From Xenophilus sp. AP218F (lineage in GTDB: Bacteria > Pseudomonadota > Gammaproteobacteria > Burkholderiales > Chromobacteriaceae), in NCBI GenBank assembly GCA_002213445.1, contig NJIE01000034.1, forward strand, positions 1 through 50,660: a stretch of 50,660 nt of DNA. Direction: 5' to 3'. Every line of letters begins with the position of its first letter. Position 1 is the stretch's first letter. A model generated the notes under the pieces. It was not told where the DNA came from. It saw nothing but the letters and a program-made list of their open reading frames with translations, and made no database searches. Of the stretch, positions 34,228 to 43,603 are shown piece after piece. Both the position numbers and the translations under genes were made by a program.

Positions 34228-35005
34228 GTTCCTGACGTCCCCGCTGCGCCGCCTGGGGCATCTCACCATCAACGCCGTGTGGCGGCTGGGCTTCGCCAGC
34301 CGCTTCCTCGTCGCCATTCTGCTCAACAGCGGCCAGGCGCTGACGCGGCTGCAGCTCACCATCCGCGAGGTTTACTTCGCCGGGGTGATGTCGCTGATCA
34401 TCATCGTGGTCTCCGGCCTGTTCGTCGGCATGGTGCTGGGCCTGCAGGGCTACACCACGCTGGCCAAATTCGGCTCCGCCGACGCGCTGGGCGCGATGGT
34501 GGCGCTGGCGCTGCTGCGCGAGCTGGGCCCGGTGCTGGCCGCGCTGTTGTTCGCCAGCCGCGCCGGCAGCGCGATGACCGCCGAAATCGGCCTGATGAAA
34601 ACCACCGAACAGCTGGACGCGATGAGCGTGATGGCCGTCGATCCGATCGCCCGCGTCATCGCGCCGCGCTTCTGGGCCGGCGTGATCTCCATGCCCATCC
34701 TGGCCGCGCTGTTCAACGTGGCGGGCATCTTCGGCGGCTATCTGGTGGGCGTGGTGATGATAGGCCTGGATGTCGGCACTTTCTGGTCGCAAATGCAGGG
34801 CAATGTGGACCTGCATTACGACGTGATCAACGGCCTGATCAAGAGCCTGGTGTTCGGCGTGGCCGTCACCCTGATCGCCGTGTTCGAAGGCTACGACGCC
34901 GCCCCCACCGCCGCCGGCGTATCGGCCGCCACCACCCGCACCGTGGTCACCTCGGCCCTCGTTATCCTGGCGCTGGACTTCGTGCTCACCGCCTTCATGT
35001 TTTAG
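34220..35005 (+). CDS. mlaE: Mla permease MlaE
   Basis: Inner-membrane permease of the MlaFEDB complex, 261 residues. The family core is visible: VVSGLFVGMVLGLQGY, LALLRELGPVLAALLFASRAGSAMTAEIG split across two helices, and FSVAVTLIAVFEGYDA-like text near the end. AAGGAG lies seven bases before the ATG, inside the mlaF end. Confidence 0.95.
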   Translation: MLEFLTSPLRRLGHLTINAVWRLGFASRFLVAILLNSGQALTRLQLTIREVYFAGVMSLIIIVVSGLFVGMVLGLQGYTTLAKFGSADALGAMVALALLRELGPVLAALLFASRAGSAMTAEIGLMKTTEQLDAMSVMAVDPIARVIAPRFWAGVISMPILAALFNVAGIFGGYLVGVVMIGLDVGTFWSQMQGNVDLHYDVINGLIKSLVFGVAVTLIAVFEGYDAAPTAAGVSAATTRTVVTSALVILALDFVLTAFMF

Positions 35006-35017
35006 GAAGAAATCCGA

Positions 35018-35488
35018 ATGAAACGCTCTACCATTGATCTATGGGTCGGCATCTTTGTGGCGCTGGGCATCGCCGCCGTCGCCTTCTTGTCGCTGAAGGT
35101 GGCCAATCTCGCCCCGCAAAGCGCCGCGCAAAGCTACGTGCTGTACGCGGATTTCGACAACGTCGGCGGCCTCAAGGTCAAGGCGCCGATCAAGGAGGCC
35201 GGCGTGGTGGTGGGCCGGGTGGCCGATATCCGCCTCAACCCGAAAACCTATCGCGCCCGCGTCACCATGAGCATCGACAAGTCCTACCAATTCAGCGATG
35301 ACGCCAGCGCCTCCATCCTGACTTCCGGCCTGCTCGGCGAGCAATATATCGGCATGCAGCAGGGCGGCTCGGAAACCACGCTGGCCGAAGGCGGCGCCGT
35401 CACCATCACCTCCTCGGCGATGGTGCTGGAAGAATTGATCGGCAAATTCATGACCGGATTCACCGGCAACAAAGACGCAAGCAAATAG
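35018..35488 (+). CDS. mlaD: Mla phospholipid-binding MCE protein MlaD
   Basis: A 156-residue protein with one N-terminal transmembrane anchor (LWVGIFVALGIAAVAFLSL) and a single periplasmic MCE domain (FDNVGGLKVKAPIKEAGVVV, then GLLGEQYIGM). It forms the hexameric ring through which lipids pass between MlaC and MlaE. It follows mlaE by 12 bp, with TAGGAAG upstream. Confidence 0.95.
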   Translation: MKRSTIDLWVGIFVALGIAAVAFLSLKVANLAPQSAAQSYVLYADFDNVGGLKVKAPIKEAGVVVGRVADIRLNPKTYRARVTMSIDKSYQFSDDASASILTSGLLGEQYIGMQQGGSETTLAEGGAVTITSSAMVLEELIGKFMTGFTGNKDASK

Positions 35489-35572
35489 CGTCGCAAGCGG
35501 GAGGAACTCCGCGGCCGCCCGGCGCTCGCGTCTGGCGGTTTCTTACAAGACTATGGAAATTGGATTAACGCA

Positions 35573-36214
35573 ATGAAAAAACTGCTTACCCTGTTCTGCC
35601 TGCTGTTCGGCCTGTCCCAGCTCGCCATGGCCGCCAGCGATTCGCCCGTGGACACCATCAAGGACGCGTCCCGCCAGGTGCTGGACATCCTCAAGCAGGA
35701 CAACGGCAAGAACACCCGCCAGATTCGCCAGCAGGCCGAAGCCGCCGCCGTGCCGCTGTTCGACTTCCCGCGCATGACCGCGCTGGCGGTGGGCCTGGGC
35801 TGGCGTCAGGCCACGCCCGAGCAGCGCGCCGTGCTGACCCAGCAATTCCAGACCCTGCTGGTGCGCACCTATTCCTCCACCATGACCCGCTTCAAGAGCG
35901 CCCAGGTCGACGTCAAGCCCAATCCGGTCATGGGCAACGGCGGCCGCGACGCCACCGTCAAGACCGTGGTCACCCTGCCGGGCAGCAACAGCAACAACAC
36001 CGTCGCCGTCGACTACATCCTGAACAAGGGCGACAAGGGCTGGAAGATTTACAACGTCAGCGTCGAAGGCGCCAGCCTCGTCACCGTCTACCGCAACAGC
36101 TTCAACGAAGAAATCCGCAAGACCGGCGTGGACGGCCTGATCAAGCTGCTGCAGGACAAAAACGCGGCCCCGGTGGCATCGGCCCCGGCCGCAGGCGCCA
36201 AGGTCAAGGGTTAA
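35573..36214 (+). CDS. mlaC: Mla periplasmic phospholipid shuttle MlaC
   Basis: The 213-residue protein has a Sec signal (about 1-21, ending AMAA). The mature part has the MlaC/Ttg2D pattern with FDFPRMTALAVG, ATPEQRAVLTQQF, and YRNSFNEEIRKTGVDGLI. It carries lipids between MlaA at the outer membrane and MlaD. An 84-bp gap separates it from mlaD; mlaB starts three bases after its stop. Confidence 0.95.
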   Translation: MKKLLTLFCLLFGLSQLAMAASDSPVDTIKDASRQVLDILKQDNGKNTRQIRQQAEAAAVPLFDFPRMTALAVGLGWRQATPEQRAVLTQQFQTLLVRTYSSTMTRFKSAQVDVKPNPVMGNGGRDATVKTVVTLPGSNSNNTVAVDYILNKGDKGWKIYNVSVEGASLVTVYRNSFNEEIRKTGVDGLIKLLQDKNAAPVASAPAAGAKVKG

Positions 36215-36217
36215 CGC

Positions 36218-36514
36218 ATGCTGCGCGAAATCGCCCCCGGCCAGGCCGCCCTGAGCGGCCCGCTCGACATGGCCAGCTGCGCCGAGCTGGCCCGCCCGCT
36301 GGCGCAGCTGGCCGCCAAGGGCCCGCTGCGTCTGGACCTGGCGGCGGTGGACGCCGCCGACTCCGCCGCGCTGGCGCTGTTGCTGGAAGCGAAACGCGCC
36401 GCCGACCGCGCTGGCCATCGCCTCAGCCTCTGCGGCATGCCGGCCGGCCTGCGCAGCCTGCAAGCCTTGTACTCGATGACCGACCTGCTCCCCGCCGGAG
36501 ACGAGAATGCCTAG
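36218..36514 (+). CDS. mlaB: Mla STAS-domain subunit MlaB
   Basis: The 98-residue STAS-domain protein (LRLDLAAVDAADSAALALLLEAKR) binds MlaF in the cytoplasm and supports its ATPase activity. Length and position in the operon identify it. Its last codons overlap the mlaA start by eight bases. Confidence 0.88.
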   Translation: MLREIAPGQAALSGPLDMASCAELARPLAQLAAKGPLRLDLAAVDAADSAALALLLEAKRAADRAGHRLSLCGMPAGLRSLQALYSMTDLLPAGDENA

Positions 36515-37307
36515 CCTCAAACCGCTGCTGGCCGCCGGCCTGCTGCTTCTGGCCGGCTGCGCCAGCAACCCGGAAGCGCCGTACGACCCGTACGAGCCGT
36601 ACAACCGCGCCATGTTCAAGGTCAACGACACCGCGGACGCCTACCTGATCCGCCCGGTGGCGCAGGGCTACCAGGCCGTGGTGCCCTCGCCGGTGCGCAC
36701 CGGCGTCGGCAACTTCTTCGACAACCTGAAGGACGTGTACAGCACGGTGTTCAACGTGCTGCGCGCCGAGCCGGAAAAAGCCGCCAACGACTTCATGCGC
36801 GTGGCGATCAACACCGGCTTCGGCCTGTTCGGCCTGATCGACATCGCCACCCAGGCCGGCCTGAAAAACAACAAGACCTCGCTGGGCGACGTGATGGCGG
36901 CCTGGGGCTGGAAGGACAGCAGCTACTTCGTGGTGCCGTTCTTCGGCCCGTCCACCGTGCGCGACGCCGCCGGCCTGACCGCCTCGCTGGCCGGCCCCGG
37001 CCCGGAAAAGATGTTCTACAGCAACACCTGGGAAGCGGTGGGCTTTTACGGCCTGTACGGCGTCAGCACCCGCGCCAAATACCTGAGCGCCGACAGCCTG
37101 TTCGACACCGCCGCGGTGGATCGCTACAGCTATATGCGCGACGCCTACATGCAGCTGCGCAGCAAGCAGCTGGGCCTGCCCAACCCGGTGCAGCCGGTGG
37201 ATACCTTCAACCTGGACGAGCTGATGAACACGCCCGCCCCGGAAGGCAAACAGGACAGCTCCGCGCCGGCCGCGGCAACGCCCGCCGACGCCTCCGCCGC
37301 CATGTAG
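36507..37307 (+). CDS. mlaA: Outer-membrane lipoprotein MlaA (VacJ)
   Basis: MlaA sits in the inner leaflet of the outer membrane and removes misplaced phospholipids. The 266-residue protein has a lipobox LLAGC (Cys18) and the family's YDPYEPYNRAMFKVND, VGNFFDNLKD and FFGPSTVRDAAG. In E. coli it is encoded away from the mla operon; here it closes it, as in many beta-proteobacteria. A Pro/Ala-rich tail ends the protein. A strong terminator follows. Confidence 0.95.
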   Translation: MPSLKPLLAAGLLLLAGCASNPEAPYDPYEPYNRAMFKVNDTADAYLIRPVAQGYQAVVPSPVRTGVGNFFDNLKDVYSTVFNVLRAEPEKAANDFMRVAINTGFGLFGLIDIATQAGLKNNKTSLGDVMAAWGWKDSSYFVVPFFGPSTVRDAAGLTASLAGPGPEKMFYSNTWEAVGFYGLYGVSTRAKYLSADSLFDTAAVDRYSYMRDAYMQLRSKQLGLPNPVQPVDTFNLDELMNTPAPEGKQDSSAPAAATPADASAAM

Positions 37308-37330
37308 GCTCGCCGCGCGGACCAGACGAC

Positions 37331-37360
37331 ATCGCCGCCCATCGGGGCGGCGATTTTTTT
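37331..37360 (+). terminator. Terminator of the mla operon
   Basis: ATCGCCGCCC/GGGCGGCGAT, ten pairs with loop ATCG, followed by seven T. It lies 23 bases after mlaA and just before the end of the converging ada gene. Confidence 0.9.
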
Positions 37361-37377
37361 GGCACTCGGCTGGCTGC

Positions 37378-38460
37378 TCACGCGCGATCCGCGCCGCCGG
37401 CGTCGCCCATCCCCATGCCATGCTCGTGCGCCAACAGCCAGCGCTTGCGCTCCAGACCGCCGCCGTAGCCGGTCAGGCTGCCATCCTTGCCGACGACCCG
37501 GTGGCAGGGCACCACGATGGCCACCCGGTTCATGCCGTTGGCCGCAGCCACCGCTCGCGCGGCGTGCGGCCTGCCGATCGCTTCCGCCTGTTGCTGGTAA
37601 CTGGCGGTCGAACCGCAGGGGATGGCCAGCAGCGCCTGCCACGCCTGCTGCTGGAAAGGCGTGCCCGGCAGGTGCAGCGCCAGCTCGAAACGCTGGCGGC
37701 TGCCGGCGAAGTATTCGTCCAGCTGGCGGCGCAAAGCCCGCAGATGTTCGTTTTCGCCGGCCAGGATCGGCGCTTGCAGACGGCGTTGCAGATCCTCGAA
37801 CTCGCTCTCCAGCATGCGCCGGTCGACGAACTCGAGCAGACAGACGCCCTGCTCGCTGGCGCAGGCGAACATCGGCCCCAGCGGCGTGGTCAACCGCGCC
37901 AGCAAGATCGCCCGCACGCCTTCGCTGCCGCGCGGCGTCGCGCCCAGATATTTCTTGTAGATGTAACCGAAGCCGCTCAATGAGTCGTAGCCCGCGTCCA
38001 TCGCGCAGTCCGACGCCTTGCGCCCGCTCTGCAACTCGCGCACCGCCTGGTTGACGCGCGCCATGCGCTGGAAGGCGTGAAACGTCATGCCGTAGTGGCG
38101 CAAAAACCAGCGCCGCACCCGTTCCGGCGCGATGCCGGCGGCGCGCAACCTGGCGTCGCCTATCTTTTCCTTCGGGTGCTCTCGCGCCAGTTCGATGGCC
38201 GCGGCCACTTCCGGCGGCGCCAGCTCCGCGTTCTCGGTCGGCCGGCACACCTTGCACGGGCGGAAGCCGGCGTCCAGCGCCGCCTTGAAGGTGGTGTAGA
38301 ACTCGACGTTTTCGCGCTTGGGCTTGCGCGCGCGGCAGGTGGCGATGCAGAACACGCCGGTGGTGCGCACGCCGACGTAAAACACGCCGACGTGGTCGGC
38401 GGCGCGCGCCAGCAGCGCCTGGTAATAACGGTCTTCTACAGCGGGGTCGGCGACTCTCAT
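37378..38460 (-). CDS. ada: Ada: methylphosphotriester sensor and O6-methylguanine-DNA methyltransferase
   Basis: The 360-residue protein has the full Ada layout. The N-terminal zinc domain has Cys38, Cys42, Cys69 and Cys72 (FCIATC...CKVC). Methylation of one of these converts Ada to an activator. An AraC-type helix-turn-helix lies at about 95-175. The C-terminal suicide methyltransferase has VVPCHRV with acceptor Cys319. It repairs alkylated DNA and switches on the adaptive response. The start at 38460 overlaps the upstream gene's TGA (ATGA); an in-frame extension to 38505 is less likely. It converges on mlaA. Confidence 0.95.
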   Translation of the reverse strand: MRVADPAVEDRYYQALLARAADHVGVFYVGVRTTGVFCIATCRARKPKRENVEFYTTFKAALDAGFRPCKVCRPTENAELAPPEVAAAIELAREHPKEKIGDARLRAAGIAPERVRRWFLRHYGMTFHAFQRMARVNQAVRELQSGRKASDCAMDAGYDSLSGFGYIYKKYLGATPRGSEGVRAILLARLTTPLGPMFACASEQGVCLLEFVDRRMLESEFEDLQRRLQAPILAGENEHLRALRRQLDEYFAGSRQRFELALHLPGTPFQQQAWQALLAIPCGSTASYQQQAEAIGRPHAARAVAAANGMNRVAIVVPCHRVVGKDGSLTGYGGGLERKRWLLAHEHGMGMGDAGGADRA

Positions 38461-39209
38461 GAATAGACGCTCTCGAAGCTTTGCTGCCGCAAAATGGCCT
38501 GCCAACTGGCCCCCAACTGTTGCAATGTCTTTTCAAACAGGAAATCGCCCATGCTGATGCGCTTGACCCCCAGTTCGGCCAAGACGGAAAAATCCGGCAA
38601 GCCCGGCATGCACATCACATTGAGCGGCAGGGAAGCGCCTACGGCCAAGGCGGCAATCGCCTCCGGGTCGACCACGCCCGGGGCAAACAGGCCATCCGCT
38701 CCGGCATGCCGATAACGTTCCGCCCTGCCCAGGCAGACGTCCAGGGCGCCCTCCATGCCCAACAGAAACGCATCGGTGCGGATATTGAAAAAGCAGGGCT
38801 GCGAGACATGGGCGCGGACCTCGGCGATCATCGCGGCAAACTCGTCGGGGTCCCGCAATCGGCGCTTGCCGTTCACCACCAGGCTGTCTTCCAGATTGAT
38901 AGCCACAACGCCCAGCTCAAGCAACCGCGTCACGTGCTCGGCGACCTGGGCAGGATCGCGGCTGTAGCCCGCCTCGATATCTACCGACAAAGGCAGCCGG
39001 GTGCTGGCGCGAATGCATCGCGCCAGCTCGAGCAAGCTGGAGAATGGCATCCCCTCCCCATCCGGATGGCCCAGCAGCGACGACATGGCGGCGCTGGAAG
39101 TGCCCAGGGCGGAAAAGCCGAGCGCTTCGGCCAGTCGGGCGCTCGCGGCATCCCAGATATTGCACAGCAGCAAGGGCTGCGCTTGTCGATGCAGATCCCA
39201 AAAATCCAC
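38457..39209 (-). CDS. Isocitrate lyase / PEP mutase family protein
   Basis: The 250-residue TIM-barrel protein has the family's WDAASARLAEALGFSALGTS, SVDIEAGYSRDP (Mg-binding Asp and Glu region) and LEDSLV. It acts on small 2-substituted dicarboxylates or phosphonates in related enzymes (2-methylisocitrate lyase, oxaloacetate decarboxylase, PEP mutase); which one applies here cannot be told. The GTG start at 39209 has AGGAGG six bases upstream. It overlaps ada by 4 bp, so the two are co-translated, an unusual pairing. Confidence 0.85.
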   Translation of the reverse strand: MDFWDLHRQAQPLLLCNIWDAASARLAEALGFSALGTSSAAMSSLLGHPDGEGMPFSSLLELARCIRASTRLPLSVDIEAGYSRDPAQVAEHVTRLLELGVVAINLEDSLVVNGKRRLRDPDEFAAMIAEVRAHVSQPCFFNIRTDAFLLGMEGALDVCLGRAERYRHAGADGLFAPGVVDPEAIAALAVGASLPLNVMCMPGLPDFSVLAELGVKRISMGDFLFEKTLQQLGASWQAILRQQSFESVYS

Positions 39210-39297
39210 GGCGTGCCTCCTCTCGATGACAGCAGGCAGGGTATCTGCCAGGCTCTTGCCCCTCAACCGAAAACTGGACAAGCATTTTCCGGATGCG

Positions 39298-39332
39298 AAA
39301 AAACGCCGCGGCCCGAAGGCGCGCGGCGTTTT
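39298..39332 (-). terminator. Terminator downstream of murA
   Basis: AAAACGCCGCG/CGCGGCGTTTT, 11 pairs with an 11-base loop, followed on the minus strand by a T run. It lies 20 bases beyond the murA stop and separates murA from the PEP-mutase-family gene. Confidence 0.85.
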
Positions 39333-39352
39333 GCCATCGCCGGCGAAAAGGC

Positions 39353-40636
<1,284 letters not shown>

Positions 40637-40765
40637 TCACGCAACAATTCGGAAACGCGCGCGGCGCGGCGGGACGGCAAGCGCGGCTCCGCCGGACGGG
40701 GAGGCGCATTTGCCTGCCTCGGCCGGCGCGCGGCGGCGCGGGATCGGGAAGCCCCGGCGGCAGAA

Positions 40766-41014
40766 TCAGCCTTGCAGCTTGGCCCACTCCTCGGGAGTGG
40801 CGGCCTTGACGATGGACAGCGCGTGGATTTCATTGCTGGCCAGGCGGCTGGCGATGACTTCCTTCACCAGGCGGTGGCGGTCGATCAGGCGTTTGCCTTC
40901 AAACGCCGGGGACACCACGGTGGCGTAGAAGTGGTGGCCGTCGCCCTCCACTTCCAGGTGGGAGCAGGTCAGGCCCGCTTCGAGGTATTGCTTGACTTGT
41001 TGTGCGGTAATCAT
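40766..41014 (-). CDS. ibaG: BolA-family protein IbaG
   Basis: An 82-residue BolA-like protein with the family pattern GDGHHFYATVVSPAFEGKRLI then DRHRLVKEVI. BolA/IbaG proteins bind monothiol glutaredoxins through an iron-sulfur cluster. Its place just before murA identifies it as IbaG rather than BolA. It starts 24 bp after the ABC permease gene. Confidence 0.9.
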   Translation of the reverse strand: MITAQQVKQYLEAGLTCSHLEVEGDGHHFYATVVSPAFEGKRLIDRHRLVKEVIASRLASNEIHALSIVKAATPEEWAKLQG

Positions 41015-41038
41015 TGCTTGAATCCTGTGCGGTGCATG

Positions 41039-41794
41039 CTAGCTGCGCAGCTTGTAGCCCGATTTGATCAGCCACAAGGCCAGCGCGGACAGCAGAATGA
41101 AACTGGAGCCGACCACGCCGGCGGACAGCCAGGGGCTGACGTCGGCCTGGCCGAAGAAACCGTAGCGGAAGCCGTCGATCATGAAGAACACCGGGTTGGC
41201 GTGCGACACGGCGTACCAGAACGGCGGCAGGCTGTTGATGGAATAGAACACGCCGGACAGGAAGGTCAGCGGCATGATCAGGAAATTCTGGAAAGCGGCC
41301 AGCTGGTCGAACTTTTCCGCCCAGATGCCGGCGATCACCCCCAGCGCGCCCAGCACGCCGCAGCCCAGCAGCGCGAAGGTCAGCGCCCACAGCGGCTGGG
41401 CCGGCAGCGGCAGGCCGAACCAGCCGGTCACCAGCAGCACGCCGGCGCCGACGGCCAGGCCGCGCACGATGGCGGCCAGAAGATACGCGCCGAAGAACTC
41501 CAGCGCGGTCAGCGGCGGCAGCAGCAGGAACACGATGTTGCCGGTGATCTTGGACTGGATCAGGCTGCTGGAGCTGTTGGCGAAGGCGTTTTGCGCCATA
41601 GACATCATGGCGAGGCCCGGAATCAGGAAGGCGGTATAGGCGACGCCGGGATAGGCCTCGACGTGGCGCGACAGGACGTGGGCGAAGATCAGCTGATACA
41701 TCAGCGCGGTCAGCACCGGCGCGGCCACGGTCTGGAACGCCACTTTCCAGAAACGCACCAGTTCCTTCCTGAACAACGTGAGAAAACCTATCAT
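41039..41794 (-). CDS. ABC-2 type transporter permease (YadH-like)
   Basis: The 251-residue permease has six membrane helices of the ABC-2 type, with FLIPGLAMMSMAQNAFANSS and the C-terminal FLSGVFYSINSLPPF. It pairs with the ATPase gene upstream, whose TGA overlaps its ATG (ATGA). The YadGH-type pump has no firm substrate; its place before ibaG-murA suggests an envelope role. Confidence 0.9.
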   Translation of the reverse strand: MIGFLTLFRKELVRFWKVAFQTVAAPVLTALMYQLIFAHVLSRHVEAYPGVAYTAFLIPGLAMMSMAQNAFANSSSSLIQSKITGNIVFLLLPPLTALEFFGAYLLAAIVRGLAVGAGVLLVTGWFGLPLPAQPLWALTFALLGCGVLGALGVIAGIWAEKFDQLAAFQNFLIMPLTFLSGVFYSINSLPPFWYAVSHANPVFFMIDGFRYGFFGQADVSPWLSAGVVGSSFILLSALALWLIKSGYKLRS

Positions 41795-42693
41795 GCCGCG
41801 CCCCCGTTCATCATTTTCACGAACACGCTTTCCAGGTCGGCCTCCACCACGTTCAACTCGCGCACCTCCACGCCGGCCTCGCGCAGCGCGGCCAGCACGC
41901 CTTCCAGCTCGGACAGGTCGGCCAGCTCCAGCACCACGCGCTGCTCTTCCTCGCGCAGCACTCTGGCGGCCAGCGCCGCCGGCAAGGCGGCGGACAGTTT
42001 CAAGGCCACTTCGCGGCGCGCGCTGTGCGCCAGCAGCTTGTCCTTGCTCTCCAGCGCGATCAGCCGGCCCTTCTTCATCATGGCGATGCGCGAACACAAG
42101 GCTTCGGCCTCTTCCAGATAGTGGGTGGTGAGCACGATGGTGTGGCCGGCGCGGTTCAGTTCCTGCACGAAGGCCCACAGGCTCTGCCGCAGCTCGACGT
42201 CGACGCCGGCGGTGGGTTCGTCCAGCACGATGACGGGCGGGCGGTGCACCAGCGCCTGCGCCACCATCACCCGCCGCTTCATGCCGCCGGACAGCGCGCG
42301 CATATTGCTGTGCGCCTTATCGGACAGCCCAAGCTTGAACAACAGCTCGTCGATCCAGGCGTCGTTGCCGGACAGGCCGAAGTAGCCGGACTGGAAGCGC
42401 AGCGTCTCGCGCACGCTGAGGAAGGGGTCGAACACCAGCTCCTGCGGCACCACGCCCAGCGCCATCCGCGCCTGGCGGAAGTCGCGCTGCACGTCGTGGC
42501 CCATGATGCGGATGCTGCCGCTATCGGGCCGGCCCAAGCCGGCCATGGCCGAGATCAACGTGGTCTTGCCCGCGCCGTTGGGGCCGAGCAAGGCGAAGAA
42601 CTCCCCGGGAGCGACCGTGAAACTTACCTGGTCCAGCGCTTGCAGCTGGCCGTAGCGCTTGCTGACCGCCTGGATTTCAATAGCCTGGGACAT
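41791..42693 (-). CDS. ABC transporter ATP-binding protein (YadG-like)
   Basis: The 300-residue ATPase has Walker A GPNGAGKTT, signature LSGGMKRRV and Walker B VIVLDEPTAGVD, then the H-loop TTHYLEEAE. A regulatory C-terminal region of about 90 residues follows. It drives the permease encoded immediately after it. MSQAIEIQ at 42693 fits the family start; an ATG nine bases upstream (42702) is also possible. It is the first gene of the ATPase-permease-ibaG-murA operon. Confidence 0.92.
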   Translation of the reverse strand: MSQAIEIQAVSKRYGQLQALDQVSFTVAPGEFFALLGPNGAGKTTLISAMAGLGRPDSGSIRIMGHDVQRDFRQARMALGVVPQELVFDPFLSVRETLRFQSGYFGLSGNDAWIDELLFKLGLSDKAHSNMRALSGGMKRRVMVAQALVHRPPVIVLDEPTAGVDVELRQSLWAFVQELNRAGHTIVLTTHYLEEAEALCSRIAMMKKGRLIALESKDKLLAHSARREVALKLSAALPAALAARVLREEEQRVVLELADLSELEGVLAALREAGVEVRELNVVEADLESVFVKMMNGGAA

Positions 42694-42774
42694 GGACACC
42701 ATGACAGCCGCCCGCCGGGCAACATGCCGCAGCGCGCCAGCCGCTTGAGAAAAAAGCGCAATTATAACGTCGCC

Positions 42775-43416
42775 TTAGCCGGCGTTGGAAAGTTGTTCCA
42801 CGATTTCCGGACGGAAAATGCCGCGATACAGGCACAGCAGCATCGGCCGGCAATCTCGCAAGGCGCCGAGGTCGTCGGCGAGGTAGTGGCTGAGCAGGCC
42901 GCGATGCAGCGCCTGCAAGGCCTGCGCCGCGGAATCCGGCTCCACGTCCGGCAGCGTCTGCCCGGCGGCGATCGCCAGGCTCAGCACCGCCGCCAGCGCG
43001 CCCCGCGCCGCGTGCATATGCGCCACACACTCGTCCTGAATCGGCGCCAACTCGCCGACATGCTCGCTTCGCATATACAGGATAAGTAAAATACGATGAA
43101 CTTGCGGATTCTCATCCACCGTATTCAATACCCGGAGGCTATGATGCCATAGCGCCAATGCCGGATCGTCCCGGGCCTCCTCGGGCAGCTTGCCGCTGAT
43201 CGCCTCGAACTGCGCGGCGATGCGCGCCAGCAAGGCCCGGTACAAGTCCAGCTTGTTTTGGAAATGCCAGTACACCGCTCCGCGGGTCAGTCCCGCCGCG
43301 CCGGCGATATCGGCCAGCGTGGTTTTGGATACGCCCTTTTCGCTGAACAGCTGCTCTGCGGTGTCCAGCAACAATTGCCGTGTCTGTTCGGCTTCTTCAC
43401 GAGTCTTGCGTGCCAT
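42775..43416 (-). CDS. TetR/AcrR-family repressor of the RND pump
   Basis: The 213-residue protein has a TetR-type helix-turn-helix near residues 29-60 (TTLADIAGAAGLTRGAVYWHF) that is very close to AcrR and TtgR. The ligand-binding C-terminal domain fits the family length. It is divergent from the RND operon across a palindrome of AcrR-operator type, so it is very probably its local repressor and also represses itself. In C. violaceum a pump of this kind has a repressor called CdeR; identity with it is not proven here. The start at 43416 was chosen because longer frames run into the operator. Confidence 0.9.
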   Translation of the reverse strand: MARKTREEAEQTRQLLLDTAEQLFSEKGVSKTTLADIAGAAGLTRGAVYWHFQNKLDLYRALLARIAAQFEAISGKLPEEARDDPALALWHHSLRVLNTVDENPQVHRILLILYMRSEHVGELAPIQDECVAHMHAARGALAAVLSLAIAAGQTLPDVEPDSAAQALQALHRGLLSHYLADDLGALRDCRPMLLCLYRGIFRPEIVEQLSNAG

Positions 43417-43484
43417 GTTGAACGTATCGGAAATATTCTGGTCTGGTGGAATCGGTTTCAACGCGCGCTGGCGATATAGGTTTA

Positions 43485-43514
43485 TTTTACATACGTACAT
43501 GCATGTATGTAAAA
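43485..43514. promoter_or_regulatory. AcrR-type operator with embedded divergent promoters
   Basis: TTTTACATAC and GTATGTAAAA are exact inverted arms separated by ten bases. The inner 24-base unit TACATAC-N10-GTATGTA has the size and arms of the E. coli AcrR operator as I remember it. Because of the symmetry, both strands read TTTACA, 18 bp, TAAAAT, so the operator also holds plausible divergent promoters for the repressor and the pump. A bound repressor would block both. Confidence 0.85.
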
Positions 43515-43603
43515 TGGCGCGTTCACATTCGTGCCCGGCAACCTCCGTGTTGCGCTAGATTTTTAGTTCAAACATTACTGTTCAGTTCCTGAGGACATCC
43601 TAA

